Positions 1 to 13,340 of a stretch of DNA of 64,000 nt are shown piece after piece; the first letter of the stretch is position 1, and each line of letters starts with the position of its first letter. A program made the position numbers and the translations under genes. Below the pieces are notes generated by a model, which was given only the letters and a program-made list of their open reading frames with translations, had not been told where the DNA came from and made no database searches. Source of the DNA: Neodiprion pinetum (Eukaryota; Arthropoda; Insecta; Hymenoptera; Diprionidae); NCBI RefSeq assembly GCF_021155775.2, contig NC_060233.1, positions 31,527,077-31,591,076 on the forward strand, in the 5' to 3' direction.

Positions 1-275
1 TACGAATTATTCGTGTTTCAACCGATTTCAATATTCTGCATTCCGTCACGTGAAATCGTACGTGTAGTATGTCTTGAATGTTACACGATGTTCCTTGAAC
101 CGGCTTTCGCGAATGAACTACGGTTGCGCTCTAGAAGTAACTTGTTGCTTCTACCAGGTCGTTGCACACGGTTCTTGTTTTCGTTTCTCAACGTGCATGT
201 GAATTCGATTTTCAATAACCATTATTTGTCATAATTATTTTGAACACTTCGAAACAACTGGTTTGACAAACTTAC
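1..275 (-). other. wg: wingless intron 1, 5' part
   Basis: Non-coding sequence downstream of the wg exon 1 splice donor on the minus strand. The donor reads GTAAGT and follows the exon directly. No second Wnt exon is visible before the left edge, so the rest of the gene lies outside the window. A 73-codon forward reading frame here has no recognisable homology and is treated as chance. Confidence 0.75.
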
Positions 276-376
276 CACCACATCGACCCGCGTCCTCTGT
301 TTTTATTTCTGCTGATATCCGCGGGTAGGACTGGAAGAGCTACTGCCAAGGCTCCGATCAACATCCAAAGTTTCAT
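276..376 (-). CDS. wg: Wingless / Wnt-1 ligand, first coding exon (partial gene)
   Basis: The exon codes for 33 residues plus two bases of a tryptophan codon. It starts at an ATG (376-374) and ends at a GTAAGT donor. Residues 1-19 (MKLWMLIGALAVALPVLPA) are a hydrophobic signal peptide. The mature start then runs to RGRGSMW, with the split codon completing a second W. RGRGSMWW followed by an intron is the hallmark N terminus of arthropod Wnt1, where GIAK normally follows in exon 2. Wnt1 is a secreted, lipidated morphogen that acts through Frizzled/Arrow to stabilise Armadillo; it controls segment polarity and appendage patterning. Those functional domains, including the acylated serine and the conserved cysteines, are beyond the left edge. 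I chose this start because it begins the signal peptide and lies about 120 bp downstream of a TATA box. Confidence 0.93.
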
Positions 377-495
377 CTTTCCTGAGGGTTGTGTCGCGGT
401 CTCGTCGTGTAGCACAATGTCACTGACTCACTTTCGCACCAGCCTGGCAACCCAACTCAATATTAAACGAACATCACTGGGCCATCAGAGTCGTG

Positions 496-503
496 TATTT
501 ATA
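496..503 (-). promoter_or_regulatory. wg: TATA box of wg promoter
   Basis: The minus strand reads TATAAATA. This predicts transcription starting about 30 bp downstream, near 465-472, which would leave a 5' leader of roughly 90-100 nt before the wg ATG. The motif and its spacing are seen directly; the start site is inferred. Confidence 0.5.
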
Positions 504-2600
504 TTATCGCGCACTCAATCGACGACTATCCACTCTCCACCGAAGGTGGAATAGCGCGAGTAATTCTTCCGGCACGTTGACCGCTTTCTATTCCTCGACG
601 TCGTCGTACTAGTGTCGGTTTAACGCAGATGTTATCGTAATGTATAAAAAAATTGTAGAAAAACAGAATGAAACAAGGGCACGTTTGAAACTCGACGTCG
701 TCTCTATCTTATCGATAAAATCGAAGGTCCTCTCAGAGGTGTGTCGAATGATTCGAAGGCGGTATCTTCGCAACGAGTCAGGGCGAGAGTCTGGTGGGGG
801 TGCGCAGGTGTGGAGAATGTATTACGTATTTGGCAACAGCCCTCCGAGGTTGTCGGGTGAAAACGATCGGCGAAGACTCGACTGCCAGGCTGCATACGGC
901 GTTCAATCGGCACGAGCCCAACTCTCGGTGTCAGCGGTTGTAGTTTGACTGTGACGGGTTTGGCTTTGGCAGTGAAACGCGCCCCTACCGAAGCATAAGG
1001 GGTGATGCAGCTCACCCGCCCTGTGTAATAGTGGGAGAGAAGGGAGGGCGACCCCCCTTCCGGTTCGCTCCTGGTCACCCGATGTCCAGGTAAACCGTTG
1101 GGTTCCTCCGGCTCCTCGAGGGATGAATGAACCAGTTTTCTTGGTTTCGCGTCTTTCCGCTCCCGCGGCTCCCTGTATACCAGTTGCTCCTTTTTTCGAC
1201 CAGCTCCGACACCGGTTGGACCGCGAAAATGGAGGCTGCGGCTATATGTTGCGTGCGTGCACGTTCGCGTGTGCGTGTGCGTGTCTTGTGTGCTCGGTTG
1301 AACGGTACTCGACGAAACAACCTCGGCCAAGCGATCGAGTATAGGACTCTGGCTGCAACTGCACGCGGTCGTCTGTGAAACCAAGAGTAGATCTGGTCGG
1401 CGAGCTTCCCGGCAGGACCCCCCCAAGACCGATTAAATCTCGCCCCGCCTCTGGTCCAGCCCTCCCGTACTCCTCCTGGGCCGCGCTCTCCTGGCGCTCT
1501 CTTTCGCTATCCTCCGCACCGGGAGGAGAGCTTTCGTTGCCGCGGCAGGTGAGAGAGCCGTGGAGAAACAGAGACGAACCAAGATAGACAGAGAGAAAGA
1601 GAGAGAGAACGGTGATAACTTGCGCGCGCACACCGAGTATCTTTAGTTCAACAAAAGATCTCAGACCTCACGCTCTTGGTGCTCTTTACTTTTGCGTAAG
1701 TCCACCTGTCTGCCGCCTATGGTGAGTGTTGCAGAAAAAGATGTAAGCTTCGAGACACGTCGTAAGGTTTTTTCTTGGAAAATGCATCGAGGAGTTTAAT
1801 CGCTCCCGATTCGTCCCTCGCCCTCGGATCCTGGGGGTGTTGGTCGAAGCACGGGACGGGATGTGTAACCTAGGTATGTACGAGACTCTCGGCTCCTCTT
1901 TCTCGCGGACCGGCAGCTGCACGTTCACCAGACCTCGTAGCTTCTCTGCGCCTCACTTTACCGAGCTGACGTTTCGAGCACGTGGTCCTCAGAGGGACGC
2001 TGAGGGCGTCGCCTCGGCTAACTCCACCTCCGGCTCGGCTCTCCTCCGCCTTTCGTGATCCCCGGTGACCTGGTTGGTTCTTTCGGTCCCTGATGTTCCC
2101 TGCACACCAGTCGACCAAAAGATTGACTCGGTTCCCTGAGGTCTATGCTGTCGCTCAGGGTTCTCTATGATCGGATAAATCGGTGCGATCATCATCCACC
2201 TTCATTGTCGTTCACTTCCCTGGAGTCGTGTCAAGGTGTTTTATGGATACAGCAAACAAATCTCCATGGACCTTTCCAATGTTTGGACAAGATGCAGTTC
2301 AAGGGTTTTTTTCGCACGGCGATGAAAGACACCCTTGACACTCGGCTGCCATGATTCGAGATCGCGAATTATCGTGTCTATTAATTCGAAGCGCGATGCG
2401 TTGCACGCTTCGCGTAGAACGGTTGGCGGAACAAATTCAACGCAATGAGTTCAATTACGTTTTTACCGCCAGTTGTATATTCATTTATTTTATAAGAGCA
2501 CCCTCTGAAGCTTTACGACGCGCCAGAGAACCGGCTGCCCGTACATGCTGACGGAACGGACCCTTCGAGTATTTATCGCCTGCGGTTTATCGTCCGCAAA
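504..2600. other. GC-rich wg 5' flank, non-coding
   Basis: No credible gene. The block is GC- and CpG-rich, so long chance reading frames appear on both strands. The longest is 240 codons on the minus strand (704-1426), which carries low-complexity Thr/His and Arg/Glu runs and no domain. Probably proximal regulatory DNA of wg. Confidence 0.55.
1249..1292. repeat. Alternating purine-pyrimidine TG/CG tract
   Basis: A run of GTGCGTGC-type dinucleotides alternates purine and pyrimidine almost throughout, about 0.75 kb upstream of the wg TATA box. Such tracts can adopt Z-DNA. No coding content. Confidence 0.7.
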
Positions 2601-5600
2601 CAACATTATATCCGAGGCAATTACGGATGGTATGCTTGCTCCCGCGTTTCGATTCTCAATCCTCAATCCCTAAACCTTGTGCCGCAACTGAAGGATTTCA
2701 CGGTGCACCAATTCCGCCACCCCTGCACACGCAATGATATACCCATTATGATTTCTCTCTCTGCGTGAATCGAGTCCGCGTAAGTTACAGCTGCAGAATT
2801 TTTCCCTACTGCAGCCGAGAGAGATGGAGCCAGGAATGAAAATTCAGGATGCATAGTTTTATAAAAATTTCCTATTTCTCGAGGACCTGGAGTGCCTCTT
2901 AATGCGTTCTCAAGTGACTTGCAGGCGTGCGAGTCCATGGGGGACACTGCAGTGTTTTGATCGGTGTTCCAAAACCGTTCAGTTGCAGCTGCACGCACAC
3001 GCTGTCGTGATTGGGACGAGATGAATTAGATTTCCGGATTTTCCATTAACTTTTGCGGGAAAATAGCCTGGCATATCCTGCACCTAGAATCGCGAAGCCA
3101 CTATATCGTATCTTGGGGAGTCAAAAACTGGATCAATAGGCAGAAGAATTTACTCTGCTCCAGGAAGATCGGGAGCATCGCTAGCCTGGCAGTGAAGAAA
3201 GAAATTGCCAGGTGCTGTGCCAGGGTTTCAGCTCGTGGCGTAGCAGCGTCTGGACCCTTTGCGCACACTTGCACATGCACATGTCCTGTGTCTACGTAGA
3301 AATATTGTAAAAATAGCGGAACAGATGTGCAACTGCAGACCCGGCGGGAAGACGAGGGCACGTGGCTTTTAGCGGCGATGCCCGCAGAGATGACCGCGAA
3401 CGGTAATTCACCGGCTGTCAAGATTTTTCCTTCTGCAGCAGGCGCTGCTGCGCCCCCGGATGGCCGACTACTACCCTGCAGGGTACGAGACTCCGAATAA
3501 GTACCACTCCAGGAATCGCGTTGCACTCTTTATATATCGACCCCAAGATATATTTAAAATGATTTATCATGCTGTGGCTGATGTTATTTTGACTTGGAGA
3601 AATTCTAGTGTGCGGTTTTAAACTCTTTACCGTGTATCGCGTATTATTTTTTTTTTTTGTGCACGAGTTTTTTATACTTCGTATTTCGAAATGTTTAGCA
3701 GCAACGCGGCCACTTGGTTACTACCGTCATTCGACGGCGCGAGACGTACATCTAGAAAAAGACGAAAAGCGATCCTGGCATCATCCTCGGGAGCCTGCAG
3801 GCTCGTAAATTGAGCCACAGGCCCCAGCGTTGAATAGGTGCAAACGAACTTAGCTGTCATCGAAAAAAAAAAAACCACCAAAGACTCCCGGCCAACCGGC
3901 GTCACGTCCTCGCTGGACCATACGAAAAATACAGAAGAAGTTGGCAGCGGGACCCGATAACAATGGGGTGTAGTACCGAATCCGTGGTTTATCGACCCCC
4001 AGCATGTGTCCACGAATTGGTCTCGATCACATGTTCTTTCTTAATTTTTAAAACTGAAAAGAAACATCGGAGATACTTTTTCTCCTTTTTCGCCATCATC
4101 ACGTCTGAATGGCTGTCCGCACTGTAATTGGTGACAAATTTTACCCCTGGGGGTTAACAGGCTCGAGCTCGGGTTGAATCGCGTAACCCCGTTGTGTTCC
4201 GGGCTTCCATAGTTGCAGGAGATAATCTGTCTTAGAGAAAGAACTTTTACAATGAAAGGTACTCCGGTCGGAAGCCGTGGTCCTTGCGGAATCTTACCGA
4301 GATCTTTATCCCTCGGGATGGGAGCTCGTGACAGCTGGCGACCTCCCTGGAGGATAAGTTTAATGTAGGTTAATGTTCATCCTTGTTAGTTAAGGGTATG
4401 AAGACAGTAAGAGTCCACTCGGTGAGAAGGACCCCAACAACTCGAGGCTCGAGGCCTGTGTTTCTCGGGCAGGAGGGGGTGGATTTGGAACGCAAAAAGA
4501 ATCGGATTTTCAAAATAACGTGGCCAACCCGTTCGAACCGGTTGAAGAATCGGAGGAGTGGAGTTGGATATAGTAATATCATGCTAGTTGGAGCGCATGA
4601 TTCGGCGCGACGTCCTTGGAATTCCTGAGTGGCGTGTGACCAATCCTTCGTCCTTGTCTTCGACCTAGTCGCCGTGAAAGGATCTCGCCCCGAGGAGTCC
4701 TGGTTCTACGGGTTCTTCACGACCACCGTACAGACGCCTACCCCACTATCCTCACCCTCCTTTCCCCTCTATCTGTCTCTGTGTCACTCTCTCTCCCTCT
4801 TTCTCGCCCACACGAGACATTAGGCGGGGTGCGAACAAGGCGGAGACATCAAAGCTGAGAGGTAATTATTGCTCGACGGTGCCACTCCGGACGATTCAAC
4901 CGTAGAGGCGCCAGGACGCCTCCTTGGAGTCTGATCATCCTGTGACGACTTTCACCCCTAAACACCCGCCTCGCTGCACAGCTTTCTCGAGACAGAAGGA
5001 AGGCGATGGAAATAGACAGGGGGAGGAGAGAGGCGTGGAGAGAGGGCTCTTGCGGTCCACACTCACCCTCGCTTAATTAAGAGGAAGGCGTTGATCCGTT
5101 ATACCTTAAAAAATTCCGATACTCCGACTCACCGCAATGACATCGCGTGACTCCTCATCGAATCATGGCTCCGAATTCTTGTTTGTTTATTTTAGAACAA
5201 AATTTCGGAGTCGATGAATACAGATGAATCGGCTAATACTTGGGCGAATGATTGGAAGTTTTAAGTGACAGAGTCTCAATTTTTGCTCGCGTCATTTTGT
5301 CAAGAAAAAAAAAAGCATGACACACCAGAAAGAAGAGAATAATTTCCGTTGAGATTAATAATATGCAAGTTACGTTCATATTACATTCTTCTTTTTATCG
5401 ATCACATAATTTGCACGTGCTCTCATGAGAATAATGGCAGTCTTGTTTCGTTTATTGTGCATCGAGAACAACCAGCTCAACGTTCATATTCCCCTTTTTC
5501 TGCCCCGCGGAAAGTAGGTAGGTACATATAAATTTTTGCGATGCAAACGGTAAGCTCGATGGTGAAAAATAACGAAGAACACGGGTGAGGTGAAGAGGAA

Positions 5601-6329
5601 TCTGTTAGCCGGTGTCTTTTCACCGCAGCAGCGTTAGCTGCTTAAAGCATTAGGATAGGCTTCCACGGCGTGGATACATCGGAGTATTTCGTGTCTTTTG
5701 AAATGCCCAGCGGACGCGCGGAGCGTAATGCTTCACCAGCGATTTTTCAAATTCCAAACCACTTTTAGCTGCTGTAACGCACGGACATTGCACAGGTATA
5801 TAATGTCGGCAAGGAAGGAGATATGGACAGAACAGGGTCGAGACGGGACAGGCCGGGCCTTGCCTTGGACTTATACTCTTTGCAATTCTCTGGGAACAGG
5901 GACGGATATCTGGTGAAGCAGCACTTCGGACATAATGCATATTGATCACGGTTGAATGGCATTGTGTTAGACATTTGTACAGTAATAAATACATAAATGT
6001 TTAGCCATAACAGAGAGGATAATTTGGCGTGCAGCCCCGTGGGTGGTTGCGGGGCCCCCTCAGGTATGCGCCTGAGGCCTGCCTCGACTCTCGAGCTCTT
6101 TTGGTCCTTTCGTCTTTTGCTCTTTCGGTCACACGCTAGCACGGTGGAGACGTGTTTATTAAACGCCGACGGGCTAGAGAAATAACGGCCTGAAATCTTG
6201 GGCACGATCCTTACTACCGGCCCGTGGCGAATCGGCCTCCCAAGAGTCAAATGAAATGGGTTGGTACCTCACCCAAATTTTGCGGTTTCTGCCATACTTG
6301 TTTCCTCTCCCGCTCTCTTTCTCTCTCGG

Positions 6330-6379
6330 TTTTTGTTTTATTTTATTTTATTTATTTATTTATTTTTTTTTCGTTTTTC
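6330..6379. repeat. T-rich tract with TTTA/TTTTA repeats
   Basis: A simple repeat of TTTTA and TTTA units followed by a poly-T run, preceded by a CT-rich stretch. It produces three overlapping hydrophobic spurious frames. Confidence 0.8.
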
Positions 6380-6940
6380 ACGTTTGTTTGTTGGCTTTTC
6401 TTTTTTTTATTCTCCAACACAGGCTCAACCTCGACCACGAGCATCTCTCGACGTCGTCGATGCCTCACTATAACCCGCTAATTATCTCCAACTACATAAA
6501 TTATACAGACGTTTTTTCGAGGCATAACCGCATGACATACAGTGTGGGGCCGAGATGTATTCGGTGAATAGGTACGGGACGTTATCCGCATTGCTACCTG
6601 CCGGACGGGCCACGCGGTACGGGTATAGTAATAATAATTAAGAACACCTCACGGCGTGATTTCAGACCACGGATGAATGGACTGACGTGAAGCTGGACCG
6701 AATTATGATTAATGTTGACCAACCGCAAATTTAACCTTTGGATTCTGCGCCACCCACTTAGTCGACAAAATTACTTTCGCTCCCGGGTTGTCGTGTCTTG
6801 CGTGCAGGTCAATTTTTTCGAATACCTCAGTCTGGATCCGACACGTTTGAACAATGCTTAAATTTAATTTTTTGGATCAATCTTATTTGAAGGCACAGTT
6901 CTTTATCTCCGTCTTAGATCCGGGACGATAGTTGGAGATG

Positions 6941-6992
6941 ATATTCACGATATATTGTGATTGGAAAAATATTTAATTCCAATCGTGAATAT
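6941..6992. repeat. Imperfect hairpin
   Basis: The 3' arm (6977-6992) is the exact reverse complement of a 16-nt 5' arm, except that the 5' arm carries a 10-nt insertion between its outer 11 nt and inner 5 nt. The loop is about 10 nt. It may be a small transposon remnant or chance. Confidence 0.45.
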
Positions 6993-9900
6993 TTTATTGC
7001 CGCAAAAGAATTAGTTGAAATATTTTACGTATGAGACAAAAGTATTTCAGTTCTTGCCACGAAAAATTTGATTCTAAAATTTGAAGCATTCGGTTGCGGT
7101 TTGCATTCTGCAAAGGTTGAAAAATAATTTATCTGCTGGTGGGATTAAAAAGATTATAACATGAATTTCGTTGAGACGATAGTTATAAAAAAAAAAAAAA
7201 ACTGCACGAATTAAATGCAACATCAAACAACGACTCGGATATGTGCCATTGTTAATATTAGATTCTGTATTAAAAATAGTCTCAGATCGCTGCGGTGAAT
7301 AGCGACAAAGATACAACCGTAAAACGTAAGAATATTGTCGTATCTTCTCAGCTGATGATCCTCCGATATTTTTCTGTGTTTTTCGTTTACCGGAAAGCTC
7401 ACTACTAATCCATTTACTATCCATTTTTATTTCTCGAGTAGAAAAGAATTTTGACACCTCAACAACATTTCCATTAAAATGTTCTCACAATTTCAGAGTA
7501 ATCATGTCAAAATCATCGCACTTAATTACTCTTGCGGGCGGGGATCTTACTGCGATTTTCATAAATTTTTACGCACCACAAAAGAAAATTTGCAAAATTA
7601 GGGATTTTGAGTTCGAAAATGGAAGTCAGCTGCTCGGGCACGACAAACGTGTGCAGACGGTCCTTGTTATATATACTGACAATGTTTGTCCAGGCGGCTG
7701 AACTGACTAGTTAAAGACAAACATATAGCGCAGTCTCGAGCGGGGTAAGATGAATGACTCGATCCTCGGGCAATTAATTATATCCCCAGTGTTACAAATA
7801 TTAATTAATCGTCTTCGCGTCTCCCTCCACGACCCGCACAGCTCGATCGCTCTGCGTGAACACCTGTTCGTGGAATGATTTCTACGGCAGATTCTCACAC
7901 ACGGTGTCATTAATTACCACACACGCATCAGGCATCGACCATAAGCTGTTTGACTTTGTGTAACGAGAATCGAGCCAGACGTTTGTGGCTGCATTACAAA
8001 GTCGAAATTCTCAGTCAGCGGCATGCTCAATATGCGCAATAGCGGGACTGAAGCCCCAAGAAACCTCGACGTCATTAAAAATTGATCGAATTTTTATGAA
8101 ATTAGATTCTTTTCATCTGCGGGTTTTTTCAGGGTCTTTGAATGCGATCAAGTTAACGAGAAATTTACGTAATATTATAGAATTCTGAAGTAAAACAGCG
8201 TTTTCTTTCCAGTTGATCAATCAGCTCTTGAAGACCTTTGAAAATCAAGTTTCGTGAACATGGTTGTTCAAATTCGAATCGAAGAAAACTCGGATCTTTA
8301 AAGTATTAACTATAGCGAAGAACCGAATGACGTGAAACGAATGACTGAACGTTCGTTCGCCTACAATGTTACAAGAAATGTTTAGAAAAAATTTTGTCTG
8401 CGGAAATAAGAGAATTGAGAGATCGAAGCGATATGAACGACTTCGGGATCAGTGCACGAGGTGTCAGTCGTAAATCTATCAATCTTTTGTCCTACACGTG
8501 TGAATGTGTACGGATATATTTATTCCAGAGGCACAGATTTTGTCCCCTCAGCTGGCGCAGGCATGAGGTATTTCTTGAGGGTTTCGTGACGTGTTAATAC
8601 GCTATGACGAACGGTGGACGCGATCGGTTTACGAAGTAGTAGCCGCAACAGTGTCGAGAGAGAAGCCACCGAGGCCTGCAGTTTGAAACAAAATCAGCAG
8701 TCACGTTTGCGAACGAGTTTGTTGACGATAAATTGTTGCCTTTGACGCGTCGAGAGTAACGATTACCGATCCCCGATCGCCGATCGATCAATCGACGCGT
8801 GATCTGACAATCTTGGCGAATGTTACGGTAGGATTTCCAGCTGACGAAAATAAGTCGCGTGCGACATTATGCCGTTGGGAATGACAAATAACAAGAGGTC
8901 CAGGAGTTAATGAGCAATTCAGTCGGTCATTATTAATCGTTAATTGATTGGTGAAATTAGCGGACACGAGCGAAGAGAGCCGTTTCATATTTCAAGGAAG
9001 AGGGTTTGATTCCTTTCTCTTTTTTTCTTATTTTTCTTATTCTGATTTTTTTCTCTCCTCGAATATCGGATCGATCCGCATCGCTGATCGTGCATCTCAT
9101 TTCAGCCGCATATGTCGAATTATATTATTCTTATACCGCAAACTCGAGAATAGGTATGCATAATAAACGATTACTAATCGACGCTCTGCGTTCTATTAAT
9201 AAATTCCGGCCAAGCCGTGCGTAGATCATCGTATCGCTCGGGCATCAGGGGCCTTGAGGCCCCCCTTAATTGCTCCGATTCATTAACCTCTTTGGATTAC
9301 TAACGCTAATGGGCTCCATGTTTCTTTCGCCCTGTATAATACGTGGCTCTGTGGATTGTTAGGGTGGGCTGTATACCTTTTAAACCAACCTTACGTAACT
9401 AACCGTATACGTACAGTATTCCCACATAAATGCAACTGGGCGTTCCGAATGATCTATACAGCGCTCGCATTGTCGGTCTGATACAATTTATACCGATGCC
9501 AATTCGTTCTAATATCGAAAGTTCGTGAAGAGGTTGTACGTTTTTATACTTGAGAATCTTCTTCACCTACCGAGGGCAGCAATCTATCACCGTGACAACA
9601 GATTTTTTCGAACTATTGAAATAAAAGTATCATCTAAGAATTTCAACAGCTCGGGTAGATGATCAACCGGAAATCGTTCTATCCGTTGATGGAAGCATTT
9701 TGGAACCAAAGAGAAAAGACGATCAGTCAGGTATTCGATCTGGACTCAATTATTACCTGTTGTAAATTTCTTGACGAATGAATCAAATTGGACACCCCGT
9801 ATGCATGTTCTTATATCCCCGGCGACGAAGCTGCTCGGCCATTATTTTGACCAGTACGCAATATGTGGTCAGCAATTATACTCGGCGAGGAACACGACTG

Positions 9901-11540
9901 GCCGATAGTTTAGCAAAAGGTACCGTGCGTCGTGAGTTTTAGTTGGGTTGTATCTTTTCACAAAAGTCTCGTTAATTAGCGAATTACACCGTCGTAGAGT
10001 TAACCGAGCAGTTCGATCTTCCCGCAAACATCGGTATGCGGTTTAATAAAATGAATCGACAAGCTATAACTGTTTGAGAGAATCGTCGTCCTCGCCCCGT
10101 TTCGCCGTAAATGTTGACACAAAAAGAGAATAAATAAACGGGCAGATAAATTGATTGAAAAAAAAAGAGAAAAAGAGTAAAAATAAAATAATTTACAAAA
10201 AATAAACCATCGTTCCAATTTTGTCTCGTCGGGTATGCGTACGTGTGTTAATGGGAATAAAAAAATCAATTAGCGACATCGCTGGTACATATTCCGATAC
10301 GTACGTGCATCGACCGGCATTCTTTATACTCAACTGCAGAGCAACCTTGCAGACTGCACTGTGCTTCGGCATCACATTGCAGCAGTACAACCAACCGCGT
10401 CAGCCAGACAACGTCCGCGCACAAACGCGCAGGTATATAGACATTCTACTCTGTTTACACACATTTCACATACCTACTTATCCTCAGATACGTACAAAGG
10501 AGTCACGGAACCCGGCCCTGGGACTTTTTGAGGAACCGACCGTATGTTATCCGATTATATCCTCCGAAAGTTGATTCCCAGGTTTCCTGGTCGCACCTTC
10601 CGTACCTTAGGCGATCACTGGTAAGTTGACATGAAGAACGAGAAATGATACGCAGGTTCGGTTGCGTGTTGTTAAAAATGATATCGTTTAGAAAATTGTC
10701 AGTTATATCCATCACTAACCGCGAGTGCCGGGGAATTACAATACTTGTACCTTTCCAATTACCCTGCAGACCACTTCGGTATATTCGTATGATTGAACAT
10801 TTTAATGCGTAATGGGTGTAAATAAAAGGTTTGCGAAAATTATGGGGGTTAAAAAACGCGGACGTGTCAGTCATGCACGTACCTGGCGATGCACGGCTTA
10901 CTCGGGCAGTGCACACTTCTCATGAGTTTAAGACACGCGAAATATGGGCGTGGTTCTGTAAGACAGTGGCACACGCAGCTTCCAAGTATACCAGAGCCCA
11001 ACAACGTACGTACGATCGTCAAGAGAGAAAAGTTGTCTGCTCACGGACCACAGCGGAGCATTGCTGGTATGCACATAAGTCGATCACCTGTCTTGGGGCA
11101 GAAAGTTGCATCGGGAGGGCGGTGCCATCTTTGGACTACTATCCGCGGATTCTCGATTCGCCTGCGAATTTCTCGGGGAATTCTTTTCGCAGAGTAATCT
11201 AGCATGTATGTATATGGTATGAATTGGCGGAGTCGAAGTGAGAAGTCTTCGTACCATTTTCGACCGAGTGCGGTAAGTTTCTCCAATTATCGAGAAAAAA
11301 TAAAAAAAATAATAAATAGAGTCGCGAGTCCCGAGTCACTTGCGCCGAGAGAGGATAGAGACGATGATAATTCACGTACGTTCCTTTTTTCTTTCTTTCT
11401 TCATTCTATTTGAAAATGTTTTTCAATGTAACGTTTTGTTCATTATCTCCGGGTAGATCTCGCCCGCGGGTTATTCCACCCGTGAGATTCCGTTGTCTGG
11501 TAGGATGTGATCATCGACCAAAGATCGGTGGGGGCCCCGC

Positions 11541-11546
11541 GTATAC

Positions 11547-11605
<59 letters not shown>

Positions 11606-11607
11606 TA
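11541..11607. repeat. (AT)n microsatellite with flanking (CA)n
   Basis: About 50 bp of uninterrupted AT repeats, flanked by TACATA and ACACAC units. Likely polymorphic. Confidence 0.95.
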
Positions 11608-12386
11608 CAAGACAGATAGATCGAAAGAGAGGGAGAAACAGGGAGAGGGATAGGGATCGAGGAAGATTAGCTACCAGCGGAGCAGAACCGGATTTCAAGT
11701 AATTAGTAGCAGTGATATCCGACGATGAATCAAACGACGTAACCCCTGAGGTCCGACCATTTCGTTCTCTCCAGAGCTCGGACAGAGACGCGGGTGGATT
11801 TCGAGGAGGATATCGCCTGGTGTCCCTCGGATATCTCCGCAGCCTCCAGGCACTGACTGCCCCGCGTGTGTACCACGGTTATACCGATCACGGAGAAGGC
11901 TCAGCCCCACACGCCCCGCTGAGCGCTAATGGACCGATCGTGGGTGGCTCGATCGAACGATTCGGCCGATCGCGAGGCGCCGATACATCGGCGATTACTG
12001 AATCACGATCGACCAAATCATTTCCGTTTATTTGAATCACCGCGAGAACCGACCTGCAAACTTTGACTTTCACGCGGTGATTACCGAATAAGATTTTACC
12101 TTCTATACGTAATTGTATAGTCGAGAAAAATTAAAAAACAAGAAGAAACAAACGAAAAACAAAAAATGAATAAATGAAATTGAAACGCATCACTCGATCG
12201 TATGAAAATTATTCCCTTCTCACGCGATTGATCATTTAGAAGATATGTGTGTGTGTGTGATTTTTTTTTCGTTTTCTCAGAACGATTTCATGCACCGGTC
12301 ACTCGCTATACCTGCACATTACCGTGAGCTCGCCAGGGTGAGGAGAATCACGCCAACCCGGTTACTCCATGATTTTCGCGACTATA

Positions 12387-12413
12387 CCCCGCCTCCCCCC
12401 CTCCCCCCCCTCC
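12387..12413. repeat. Poly-C / poly-G tract (G-quadruplex candidate)
   Basis: The plus strand has four C runs, of 4, 7, 8 and 2 or more bases, separated by short GCCT and T spacers. The minus strand therefore has matching G runs capable of forming a quadruplex. Confidence 0.7.
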
Positions 12414-13260
12414 TAGGACAAACTGGGCGCGGCTGCTGGACAAAGAAATTTTGTTCTGCAAATTCGACCGGTGCCCACCCGCACGTCGGTGAAATGAAAT
12501 GCGTGAAAAATCTGAAATTCCTACTCCACAACGTCCTAGCTGCAGAGGCGCAGGGCCAATGAAAGTACCTACAGGGTGAACAAACAGCCACGGTAGAGAC
12601 CCGACCACCCTGACTGCGCGCGAAACTACCTATGAAATGGTATAAATCACTAAAGTCATTCAGGCACAATTACGGTTAGATACGCCGAAGGCTCTATTTA
12701 TCAATTCTTTCACCTCGGGCCACCTTTTTTCTTTACGTCACGTTGAACATTTTCTTGTTCATTTTAATTTCGTCGGTGGTAAAGGTGGAAAAAGAGGAGT
12801 AGAGAACGAATAGGAAAAACGAGATGAACGGAGAAGCACTCAATTACCCGCGATAAATTCATCGGGGCTATTCCAGGGCGGATATACGAGAGCGGACTAA
12901 GGTAGTTATTAGCGATTATAGAAAGGGCACCTCTCGAACTGTGATAATTATGCTTAGGCAAAGTGTAGAATAGTAAATGGGACTGTATCCAGCATGTAAA
13001 CCCGAGGCGACGGGGACGCCCCGTTAAAATAGCTGTTGAAGCGCTAACCCAAGTAATAAACTATCGGATATTCTACTCCCGCCGTTGCGAGTGTTCAGGT
13101 ATTGCCAATCTGGTTGTGAAATTTTCTGAGACGTAGATTCTCCTTTACTTAGCCTCAAAATCGTTCGGTTCTTTCCATTTTTCGACCGCCCCTAACAACG
13201 ACGACGCTGACTGGCCTTCTTCCGGATTTGTCACAGCCAGGTGAAGGGTGCTAACGCCAG

Positions 13261-13340
13261 GGAGCAAAAACGAAAGAGAGAGAGATAGAGAGTGAGCGAG
13301 GGTGGCAGGGAGGGAGGGAGAGAAAGGGAAGAGGGAACGG
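13261..13340. repeat. GA-rich polypurine tract
   Basis: About 80 bp of nearly pure purine on the plus strand, built from GAGA and GGGA units. GAGA-type sequences can bind GAGA factor in insects, but no function is shown here. Confidence 0.75.

Larger units (their letters stand above)
2601..11540. other. Distal wg upstream region, no gene recognised
   Basis: I see no exon with splice sites, protein homology or coding-like composition. Reading frames of 60-160 codons occur on both strands and overlap each other, as expected by chance. A T-rich tract and a small hairpin are listed separately. Otherwise the sequence is AT-rich and unremarkable. Confidence 0.55.

Noticed and set aside
704..1426. 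240-codon minus-strand frame just upstream of wg
   Set aside because: GC-rich chance frame with low-complexity Thr/His and Arg/Glu runs, overlapped by several other frames, with no domain, signal peptide or splice pattern.
2695..2720. Second tRNA-Leu D-arm-like match on the minus strand (GGTGGCGGAATTGG)
   Set aside because: No T arm or acceptor stem follows; short chance similarity.
8949..9021. tRNA-Leu-like sequence (TGGTGAAATTAGCGGACACG and GGTTTGATTCC)
   Set aside because: The D-arm part resembles a bacterial or organellar tRNA-Leu, but the acceptor and anticodon stems do not pair, so it is not a tRNA gene; probably chance or a very old fragment.
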